This document shows positions 1 through 5,193 of a DNA stretch of 7,416 nt, piece after piece. The stretch is from Caldifarciminota bacterium (lineage in GTDB: Bacteria > WOR-3 > Hydrothermia > UBA1063 > CAJXJZ01). The translations under genes and the position numbers were made by a program. Under the pieces are notes generated by a model. It had not been told where the DNA came from and searched no databases. It was given only the letters and a program-made list of their open reading frames with translations. The stretch spans positions 1 through 7,416 of the forward strand of contig JALTEL010000357.1 in NCBI GenBank assembly GCA_027073945.1, in the 5' to 3' direction. Position 1 is the first letter of the stretch. Every line of letters begins with the position of its first letter.

Positions 1-142
1 GTGCACCCCGAACTTTTAGTTCTTTAATTGCATTGATACCTTGCTCTATGTTGTAAATATACTCATACCTGACGAGTTCTGGAAGCTTTGTCTGGTCAAT
101 AATACGCAGGGTATTTCTATAAATTTGGACGGGTTTGTTCAT
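1..142 (-). CDS. mtnA: S-methyl-5-thioribose-1-phosphate isomerase, N-terminal fragment (runs off left edge)
   Basis: I translated the minus strand by hand from the ATG at 142-140 and obtained 47 residues that stay open to the window edge. They start MNKPVQIYRNTLRIIDQTKL and end IKELKVRGA. The pattern L-R-I-I-D-Q-T-K-L-P, then about 25 residues, then A-I-x-x-L-x-V-R-G-A is the characteristic start of MtnA and the related eIF2B-like sugar-phosphate isomerases, where it is normally followed by P-A-I-G. MtnA converts methylthioribose-1-phosphate to methylthioribulose-1-phosphate in the cytoplasm, as part of methionine salvage or the related anaerobic shunts. The start codon lies inside the 3' end of the upstream PHP gene, with a 26-nt overlap, so the two are probably co-transcribed and translationally coupled. 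Only a weak GGA precedes the ATG. The catalytic part lies outside the window, so a ribose-1,5-bisphosphate isomerase or other eIF2B-like paralogue is possible. Confidence 0.75.
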   Translation of the reverse strand, partial: MNKPVQIYRNTLRIIDQTKLPELVRYEYIYNIEQGINAIKELKVRGA

Positions 143-962
143 ACAGTGTGTTCCATTTATCAATGAGGTTTGACGCTATGTCATGGCAATCGAATTCAAG
201 AAAGCCGATATGTATTGAATCATGAAAACAATGGAAATCAGAGCCTCCTGTGAATAGCAATCCATGCTCCCGGCTCAATGTTTTAAAATACTGGATATCC
301 GTATCGGAATGTTTGGGATGATATACCTCTATGCCGTCAAAGTCAAACTCAAGCAGTTCATTTACAATCTCTTTTGATTGTATAAGCCCTGGATGAGCAA
401 GAACCACAACGGATTTCGCAAATCTGAGGAATTTGATTGCCTCCTTTACCTCTATTTTTAGCTTTGGTACGTAAGCACTGTCATTTTCTCCTATAATACC
501 GTGAAAAGCCTCGTTTTGACTGCCTATATAACCTTTTTCCTTAAGAGCCCTTGCAATATGTGGCCTTCCTATGGACCCTTCATGGGCAATTTCCTTGACC
601 CTGTCAAATTCTATTGAAAATCCCATTCTATTCAGCTTCTGAACAATCTTGAATGCGCGCTTTTCGCGTTTATCTTTCAGCATTTTGAGAAACTCTGTAA
701 CATCACTGTTTTTATAGTCTATGAAATAACCGAGTATATGAACATCTTTACCTTTGTATGTGGATGAAAATTCAATGCCCGGAATGACTTTAACATTGAA
801 TATTTTTCCTGTATAAATTGCACGACTGACACCTTCGACAGTGTCATGGTCTGTTATTGCAATTGTTGTTACATGGTTCTTGCTGGCCATTTGAACAACC
901 TGTTCAGGTTCGAACAAACCGTCAGAAGCTGTGGTATGTATATGTAAGTCACATTTTTGCAT
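117..962 (-). CDS. PHP-domain metal-dependent phosphoesterase (YciV/TrpH type)
   Basis: This 281-residue cytoplasmic protein has the full set of PHP metal ligands: H7-x-H9 and D14 in DLHIHTTASDG, D38-H39-D40 in ITDHDT, E64 in GIEFSS, H75 in DVHILGY, a His in VLAHPG near residue 190, and D and H in GGSDFH near residue 242. The inserted GSIGRPHIARAL segment around residues 129-140 is typical of the YciV/TrpH group. Characterised members remove the 3' phosphate from 3',5'-nucleoside bisphosphates such as pAp, or act as a 5'-3' exonuclease on short RNA (RNase AM). The length matches the family, so it looks intact. The ATG at 962-960 is the natural start because DLHIH always lies a few residues from the N-terminus. 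The Shine-Dalgarno signal is poor. The gene overlaps mtnA downstream, and its divergent neighbour is the anchored protein gene at 1134. The fold is certain; the exact substrate is inferred. Confidence 0.9.
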   Translation of the reverse strand: MQKCDLHIHTTASDGLFEPEQVVQMASKNHVTTIAITDHDTVEGVSRAIYTGKIFNVKVIPGIEFSSTYKGKDVHILGYFIDYKNSDVTEFLKMLKDKREKRAFKIVQKLNRMGFSIEFDRVKEIAHEGSIGRPHIARALKEKGYIGSQNEAFHGIIGENDSAYVPKLKIEVKEAIKFLRFAKSVVVLAHPGLIQSKEIVNELLEFDFDGIEVYHPKHSDTDIQYFKTLSREHGLLFTGGSDFHCFHDSIHIGFLEFDCHDIASNLIDKWNTLYEQTRPNL

Positions 963-964
963 AA

Positions 965-979
965 CTTTAAATTTTAAAG
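965..979. repeat. A/T-rich perfect inverted repeat at the PHP gene start
   Basis: CTTTAAA and TTTAAAG form 7-bp arms around one central base, two bases upstream of the PHP gene's start codon and in the place where a Shine-Dalgarno sequence would be expected. It could be an operator or a weak hairpin. With only one G-C pair per arm in AT-rich DNA it may also be chance. Confidence 0.3.
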
Positions 980-1070
980 CATTTTAATTGCACAAACAAA
1001 TTTAAACTGCATTCTTGCAATTGTGTTGCAGGACTTAAGAATAATAAATACTAAAAATTCCAATTAAAAG

Positions 1071-1110
1071 TATGGTCTTGACAGAACGCGGAATGTAAAG
1101 TAAAATATTG
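1071..1110 (+). promoter_or_regulatory. Sigma-70-type promoter, copy 1 of a repeated 40-bp block
   Basis: The -35 box is TTGACA at 1078-1083 (perfect consensus), followed by a 17-bp spacer and the -10 box TAAAAT at 1101-1106 (one base off TATAAT). A transcript would start near 1113, leaving a leader of about 20 nt that carries the GGAGG ribosome site of the gene at 1134. The whole block recurs at 2053-2092 with 4 mismatches in 40. Confidence 0.8.
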
Positions 1111-1121
1111 TTATATCAAAA

Positions 1122-1129
1122 AGAGGAGG
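1122..1129 (+). promoter_or_regulatory. Strong Shine-Dalgarno site for the gene at 1134
   Basis: AGAGGAGG lies four bases before the ATG at 1134-1136. The match to the anti-Shine-Dalgarno sequence is strong and fixes the start of the anchored protein. Confidence 0.8.
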
Positions 1130-1133
1130 TTTT

Positions 1134-2000
1134 ATGCAACACACTTCAAAAATCTCGCTTATCCTTGAAGGCATTCTCATCCTTTCTGGATTTGCTTTTC
1201 TTATCCTAAATAATGCAAGTTGTACCAAAACGGAAACGCTTACGGAATACATACATGATACTACAACTGTCCATGATACCACAACTGAAAATTTGGCCTT
1301 AATTTGGCTTGGGTCCGGGGGTGCGTGGGCAGATGTCTTTTGCGACCCAACACCAGAACCGGATTCGGTTGATGTAAAGAAAGAGTGGGGTGGAAACAGC
1401 CATATGTTTCCTTTCAAAACCGTACATCCGGGTTATGTAGAAATACATGATACAATGGCAAATACCCCTGGGACAACATACACAATCAAGATTGCATCAA
1501 ATATTGGCAATGCACAGGGAAGCATTGCTCTTCCCGAAACTACGTATATTACTCAGCCGACATACAATGATACCCTTCCAATTGGTAATGTAACTACGTC
1601 ATGGGCTGTATCTCAAGGAGCAGACTTCTATGAACTGGATATAGATATTTCTGCTTATGATATCTTGGGAGATTACATACAGGATGAGTATATTGATACA
1701 TTTCTTACAAATGTTTCCTATATTATTCCTGCGACTTATTTTAATATTACTGGTGCGGCTTATTATGAGGTTTGGTTTAGGATATATCCAGAGGCTGGAC
1801 CAATGCCTACCCCAGGAATACAGAGCAATATGACAGGTACACTCAAGGGATTTCTCGTAGCAGAGAATGATGAAGATTGGGTATATTTTTATGTAGGAAC
1901 ACCTGTAAAGTCAAGTCAGCAACATAAAAAGAGAAAAGTATCCATTGAGGACAGAAAAAATGCATATCTCCATGCCCTGGGAATTAAATTAGATAACTAA
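1134..2000 (+). CDS. Putative lipoprotein or N-terminally anchored beta-rich exported protein
   Basis: This is a 288-residue protein that I do not recognise as a named family. Residues 7-25 are a hydrophobic export or anchor segment (ISLILEGILILSGFAFLIL), followed by NNASC with Cys30. This resembles a lipobox, but the -3 residue is Asn instead of Leu, Val or Ile, so lipidation is uncertain. Residues 41-52 are a HDTTTV/HDTTTE tandem repeat, a linker style I associate with small surface lipoproteins of several Gram-negative-type phyla. From about residue 95 onward, alternating hydrophobic and polar stretches rich in Thr, Tyr and Asp, such as TSWAVSQGADFYELDIDIS and AAYYEVWFRIYPEAGP, suggest one or two fibronectin-III-like beta sandwiches. 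The C-terminus is basic (QQHKKRKV). The gene has its own strong promoter and Shine-Dalgarno site, so it is probably a single-gene unit. The extracytoplasmic location is inferred; the function is unknown. Confidence 0.8.
   Translation: MQHTSKISLILEGILILSGFAFLILNNASCTKTETLTEYIHDTTTVHDTTTENLALIWLGSGGAWADVFCDPTPEPDSVDVKKEWGGNSHMFPFKTVHPGYVEIHDTMANTPGTTYTIKIASNIGNAQGSIALPETTYITQPTYNDTLPIGNVTTSWAVSQGADFYELDIDISAYDILGDYIQDEYIDTFLTNVSYIIPATYFNITGAAYYEVWFRIYPEAGPMPTPGIQSNMTGTLKGFLVAENDEDWVYFYVGTPVKSSQQHKKRKVSIEDRKNAYLHALGIKLDN
1254..1289 (+). repeat. Two-copy 18-bp tandem repeat in the linker of the anchored protein
   Basis: Units 1254-1271 and 1272-1289 share 15 of 18 bases and encode HDTTTV and HDTTTE. 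They lie just after the putative lipid-anchor Cys and probably form a flexible or extended spacer. Confidence 0.75.
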
Positions 2001-2024
2001 GTATTAAGGATAAATTATCTTAGT
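1996..2024. repeat. Weak AT-rich inverted repeat after the anchored protein gene
   Basis: ACTAAG at 1996-2001 is the exact reverse complement of CTTAGT at 2019-2024. An alternative inner pairing is GATAA-A-TTATC at 2009-2019. It spans the stop codon and could mark the transcript's 3' end, but there is no T-tract and little GC, so a terminator cannot be claimed. Confidence 0.25.
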
Positions 2025-2052
2025 AAGAGGTAATAGCTATGGTAAATTGAGT

Positions 2053-2092
2053 TGTGGTCTTGACAGAATGCTGAATGTAAAATAAAATATTG
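2053..2092 (+). promoter_or_regulatory. Sigma-70-type promoter, copy 2 of the repeated block
   Basis: TTGACA at 2060-2065, a 17-bp spacer and TAAAAT at 2083-2088. It matches 1071-1110 at 36 of 40 positions. The expected transcript start, about seven bases after the -10 box, falls at roughly 2095, two bases before the ATG at 2097. The transcript would therefore have essentially no leader. Confidence 0.8.
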
Positions 2093-2096
2093 GGTT

Positions 2097-2327
2097 ATGA
2101 AGGACATAGAAGATTATTTTGATGCGGATGGATTATACAACATAGAAGTGGGTAATGAATACGACATTGACGACATAAATCAGATTGCTGAACTCAATAA
2201 TCTTACAATTGTGAATGATGGCTTGTCAATAGAGCTAAAAGATACCGAAAAAATCTTGTACGAATTTAAGGCAGTTAAAAAAGATAAATCCCGGGAACTC
2301 GTTTACATTTGCACAAAAATTCCATAG
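2097..2327 (+). CDS. Small acidic protein of unknown function
   Basis: This 76-residue protein has no signal peptide, no membrane segment and no motif I recognise. It is strongly acidic in the first half (MKDIEDYFDADGLYNIEVGN, then EYDIDDINQIAEL) and more basic near the end (KAVKKDKSRELV). The hydrophobic pattern suggests a small alpha/beta cytoplasmic protein. No Shine-Dalgarno sequence precedes the ATG, yet a strong promoter ends eight bases before it. That supports both the gene and a leaderless message. The 65-nt gap to the next gene leaves room for co-transcription with the metallo-hydrolase. Support for coding is the well-placed promoter and the clean reading frame; homologues could not be checked. 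Confidence 0.6.
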   Translation: MKDIEDYFDADGLYNIEVGNEYDIDDINQIAELNNLTIVNDGLSIELKDTEKILYEFKAVKKDKSRELVYICTKIP

Positions 2328-2377
2328 CAGGAAAATTTTCAGGTTGTATAATAGACATTTTTGTATATATCAACGAT

Positions 2378-2382
2378 GGAGG
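2378..2382 (+). promoter_or_regulatory. Shine-Dalgarno site choosing the metallo-hydrolase start
   Basis: GGAGG lies 10 bases before the ATG at 2393 and 4 bases before an in-frame GTG at 2387. It argues against the longer in-frame extension back to the TTG at 2309, which would overlap the 76-residue gene and has no comparable site. Confidence 0.65.
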
Positions 2383-2392
2383 ATATGTGAAA

Positions 2393-3064
2393 ATGACAGG
2401 CAAGAATTCTCTTTGCAGAGTAAATAAAATTCGCATTCTTTTTACAAATATTTATGTTCTGCATATCAAAAACCACACAGTGATGATTGACACAGGGCCT
2501 CCGATTAAAAAAAGTCATTTTTTAAAAATTCTTGCGAGACACGGACTAATGGCCGATGGCATTGATTATCTTGTGCTCACACATACCCATTTTGACCACA
2601 GTGGAAATGCACACATATTAAAGGAAATGGGCACAAAAATTATTGTGCATAAAAATGAGAGCCAATGGCTTTCAAATGGAGAAACTCCTGTTCCTCCGGG
2701 TAAATTTGATATTGGTAGTTTTCTTATAAAATTTTCCAGAATAAAATCCTTTGAATTTCCCCCGGTGAAGCCTGATATAGTACTTGAGCAGGAACATTCC
2801 GTTATCCCGGAAATGGACGGACTTGAATTTTTCCATACCCCGGGACATACAAAAGGCTCGATAACAGTAGTTATAAAAAACAGAGCTTACTGCGGTGACC
2901 TCATAATGAATCTTTCGCTTTATAAGAGCAATCATTATATGCCTATTTTTGCCGACAGCCTTGAGGAAGTTCAGGAAAGCATAAACAGGCTAATTCAAAG
3001 CGGCGTAACTGTCTTTTATCCTGCCCATGGCAAAAGAGTGCTTGCAAAATATTTAAAAGCATAA
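2393..3064 (+). CDS. Metallo-beta-lactamase-fold hydrolase (glyoxalase II-like)
   Basis: From the ATG at 2393 the protein has 223 residues, close to the usual size of stand-alone MBL-fold hydrolases. The signatures are in order: MIDTG at 31-35, the metal-binding H64-x-H66-x-D68-H69 in LTHTHFDHSG, H152 in HTPGHTKGS, D169 in CGDL and H212 in YPAHGK. A complete two-metal site is therefore predicted. Such proteins hydrolyse thioesters, lactones or phosphodiesters in the cytoplasm; the substrate cannot be told from sequence. No signal peptide is seen. I chose 2393 because GGAGG precedes it and conserved sequence starts soon after; a GTG two codons earlier is possible. It follows the 76-residue gene and may share its transcript. 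It converges on cmr1, and there is no sign that it belongs to the CRISPR system. Confidence 0.88.
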   Translation: MTGKNSLCRVNKIRILFTNIYVLHIKNHTVMIDTGPPIKKSHFLKILARHGLMADGIDYLVLTHTHFDHSGNAHILKEMGTKIIVHKNESQWLSNGETPVPPGKFDIGSFLIKFSRIKSFEFPPVKPDIVLEQEHSVIPEMDGLEFFHTPGHTKGSITVVIKNRAYCGDLIMNLSLYKSNHYMPIFADSLEEVQESINRLIQSGVTVFYPAHGKRVLAKYLKA

Positions 3065-3084
3065 CTGTGCTCAAAGGGATTTAG

Positions 3085-3102
3085 AAGCTTTTTAAGCTTT
3101 TA
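3085..3102. terminator. Possible weak bidirectional terminator between convergent genes
   Basis: AAGCTT at 3085-3090 and AAGCTT at 3094-3099 can pair across a TTT loop, followed by TTAT on the plus strand and flanked by A's on the other side. It lies in the 64-nt gap between the ends of the metallo-hydrolase gene and cmr1. The stem is only 6 bp with two G-C pairs, so efficiency is doubtful. Confidence 0.35.
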
Positions 3103-3128
3103 TGTTAAGTCACAAAAGCAGATTGGAA

Positions 3129-4169
3129 TTATATACGGATATAAGTGCCATGCAAGCTGTCTAAGAATCCTATGATAATCTCTTTGTTTTCGCTTTTTGT
3201 TGTTATCTGTATTTTTTCTGACTTCAATTTGGGGAATTTGCCTATCTTGCCATTGTAAATCACGTCCCCGCCCAGAACTATCAATAAACCATAACAGGTA
3301 TTATGAGATTTGATTACTTTTATGTATAGTGGAGAACCAAGACGCTGATGCTCCTTTTTCTCGTTATTCACAACAGGATATAACTTGTATGGTTTTTTTC
3401 TGAAAATTACCGGCATGCCAAAATTCCCCTTATCCATTATATCTCCCATGTTGTTTTTGCTTCTGTATTGCTTATATGAATTTCCTATGGCATCTAACAA
3501 ATTTTCCCAGTTGTTATTTTCAACTATCTTTATAATTGCCCCGTTTAAGTTCCGGTATTTCTTTGTCCCTTTGTTGGAATTTCCTATATTTTCCTTTGCT
3601 ATTGCTATATTTCCTTTCAGCCATCTTTCAAGGCCTTGAATATTCTGGATGGAATCGGTTCTAAAGTCAAGCCCAAAGGACTCACCGTTGACTTCCTGCA
3701 CCTGTAAACTGCCGGCACCCCTTCTTGAGCGAGTCCCAAAGCCGCCCAAATTTACTGCGAGCCAGAATGCCGACACTGCCTGTTTCAAGGGCTCTATATC
3801 TCTTGAACGTATGGATATCGTTACATTTCCTTTTACAAAGGCTTTTCTATGAGCTCCAATGATAACTGAGTATAATAAATACTTAAGGCCATATTTTCCA
3901 TTTACGCCTTTAAATTCTTCAGGGTATCCCAACTGCATTCCCTTAATATTGAGCATGATTTTACTTTTTCCGGCCGTAGCGGTGGTTCCTCCGAATATGC
4001 TTGCTTCTTTATTTTCCAGTTTTTTTATGTCATCCTCAGCCATTGCTGCGCGCCACCAATACCTTAAAGCACCTTTAATTGATGCTGTTCTGAACTCTGC
4101 TGCATTTTGAGCAGCGCCTGACATAAAGAGAGGGGTTATAATGTTAAGTTTTAATATTGTTTTGTACAT
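3129..4169 (-). CDS. cmr1: Type III-B CRISPR RAMP protein Cmr1
   Basis: Cmr1 is the subunit at the end of the Cmr effector complex that contacts the 3' region of the crRNA-target duplex. The 346 residues carry its hallmarks: LNIITPLFMSGA at 8-19, then the block FRTASIKGALRYWWRAA at 26-42, which is nearly diagnostic of Cmr1. After that come E55 and IFGGT at 58-62, and the RAMP glycine-rich loop LGGFGTRSRRGAGSL at 141-155. Length and order of motifs are normal, so the protein looks complete. It starts one base after the stop of the Card1-type gene, with GGAGG nine bases before the ATG inside that gene's last codons, so translation is probably coupled. It is the last gene of the operon in this window. 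The family call is secure; the complex is expected to include Cmr2-6 encoded to the right. Confidence 0.95.
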   Translation of the reverse strand: MYKTILKLNIITPLFMSGAAQNAAEFRTASIKGALRYWWRAAMAEDDIKKLENKEASIFGGTTATAGKSKIMLNIKGMQLGYPEEFKGVNGKYGLKYLLYSVIIGAHRKAFVKGNVTISIRSRDIEPLKQAVSAFWLAVNLGGFGTRSRRGAGSLQVQEVNGESFGLDFRTDSIQNIQGLERWLKGNIAIAKENIGNSNKGTKKYRNLNGAIIKIVENNNWENLLDAIGNSYKQYRSKNNMGDIMDKGNFGMPVIFRKKPYKLYPVVNNEKKEHQRLGSPLYIKVIKSHNTCYGLLIVLGGDVIYNGKIGKFPKLKSEKIQITTKSENKEIIIGFLDSLHGTYIRI

Positions 4170-4170
4170 A

Positions 4171-5193
4171 TCAATGTTCCTCCAGTCCTAAAATCTCTTT
4201 AAATCTCTTTTTTAAAATATCCTCATCCTGTAACTCTGCAAGAGTTATTATTTCCAGATTTAATAATTTTGCTCTGTCCAAAAAAGACTGGTTCCGGATA
4301 TATCCACCAGCATGTATGCTTTGAACTGCATGTGGGTTTAAAGTGACAAGAATACCTTTTGCCTTCAATCCCATGTTCTTTATAACAGCGGATAACTTAT
4401 AAAGTTCTTCAGACAGGTTGGATGTTGTTGTAGTTTTACATTCAAAAATATATAGATCATTGTTGTATGTGAGCGCTATGTCAATTTCATTATGGGTATG
4501 TTCTGAGCGCATGTTATTCCCATATACATTAATCCTTATATTCATGTCATGTTTATATTTTTTTAGAACTTGTTTTAAAACTTGGTATATATACTCTTCA
4601 AACCATGTACCATCTCTGAACCGCTCTTTTAATTTCGCGCTTAGTTTAAATTTGCCTTCAGAATTCAAATTCAACAAGAATGCATTTAATAACTTTTGCA
4701 AGTCTTCAAATGGCATTAAATCAACCTGCGTTTTTTCCATATAATATCCGTAAGCCCTCATATATTCTTCAATCGTTATAGAGTACGATATATTAAACTT
4801 TTCCCCTGTCAGTATCTCCTCAAAGTAGTTCTTATTTATAGGTAAATAAAAGAACCGAGTATGTAGCTCAGAAAAGGATTTATAAACGGCAATTGCCATA
4901 ATTTTAGTTCCCCCGGTCAGGTTAACGAAATATTCTTTTTGAGGCTCAAGTATTCCATCTGATAACTTTTGAGTAATTTCTAAAAAATCATCATAGGAGA
5001 CCTGAATTCTTTTTATCTTTTCTGCGTCTATGGAGCATACATTAATTATGCGCTTGAGGACGCCTTCTTTCTCCATTCTGGGTGTGGTAATAAAGATATA
5101 TTCGGATATGGGTGTCTTTGAAAATTCTTTAATATAAAGCACATTGGGAATGGTCTGTTCACTTACTATGTTTACTATTGCCCTTTTATTCAT
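4171..5193 (-). CDS. card1: CARF-domain nuclease of the Card1/Can2 type
   Basis: The 340 residues hold an N-terminal CARF domain and a C-terminal PD-(D/E)XK nuclease. The start, IVNIVSEQTIPNVLYIKEF, closely resembles my recollection of Card1. The CARF ligand motif is NLTGGTK at 91-97. The nuclease half carries DGTWFEEYIYQVL at 194-206 (helix Glu 199/200), NEIDIAL with D238, and the ExK pair E251/K253 in IFECKT. Known relatives bind cyclic tetra-adenylate and then cut single-stranded RNA and/or DNA, causing dormancy or cell damage during phage attack. All predicted catalytic residues are present. The start overlaps the 3' end of the CARF-HEPN gene by 8 nt, with GGAGG nine bases before the ATG; cmr1 starts one base after its stop. 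Ligand size and DNA-versus-RNA preference are inferred from the family. Confidence 0.92.
   Translation of the reverse strand: MNKRAIVNIVSEQTIPNVLYIKEFSKTPISEYIFITTPRMEKEGVLKRIINVCSIDAEKIKRIQVSYDDFLEITQKLSDGILEPQKEYFVNLTGGTKIMAIAVYKSFSELHTRFFYLPINKNYFEEILTGEKFNISYSITIEEYMRAYGYYMEKTQVDLMPFEDLQKLLNAFLLNLNSEGKFKLSAKLKERFRDGTWFEEYIYQVLKQVLKKYKHDMNIRINVYGNNMRSEHTHNEIDIALTYNNDLYIFECKTTTTSNLSEELYKLSAVIKNMGLKAKGILVTLNPHAVQSIHAGGYIRNQSFLDRAKLLNLEIITLAELQDEDILKKRFKEILGLEEH
4179..4183 (-). promoter_or_regulatory. Shine-Dalgarno site of cmr1 inside the preceding gene
   Basis: On the minus strand GGAGG lies nine bases before the cmr1 ATG and within the final codons of the Card1-type gene, consistent with coupled translation. 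Confidence 0.7.

Noticed and set aside
1064..1417. Minus-strand 117-residue frame opposite the anchored protein gene
   Set aside because: It runs through the promoter and the 5' part of a well-supported gene, has low-complexity Ser/Val-rich sequence and matches no family.
2309..2392. Longer N-terminus of the metallo-hydrolase from a TTG at 2309
   Set aside because: It overlaps the 76-residue gene, lacks a ribosome site and adds residues not expected in the family, whereas GGAGG precedes the ATG at 2393.
4188..4209. Short direct repeat AAATCTCTTT near the end of the Card1-type gene
   Set aside because: It is within coding sequence for a Lys/Phe-rich helix and is explained by codon composition.
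3385..4744. Plus-strand frames opposite cmr1 and the Card1-type gene
   Set aside because: They are antisense to genes with full family motifs, and their hydrophobic, Phe- and Ser-rich translations are typical of antisense shadows.
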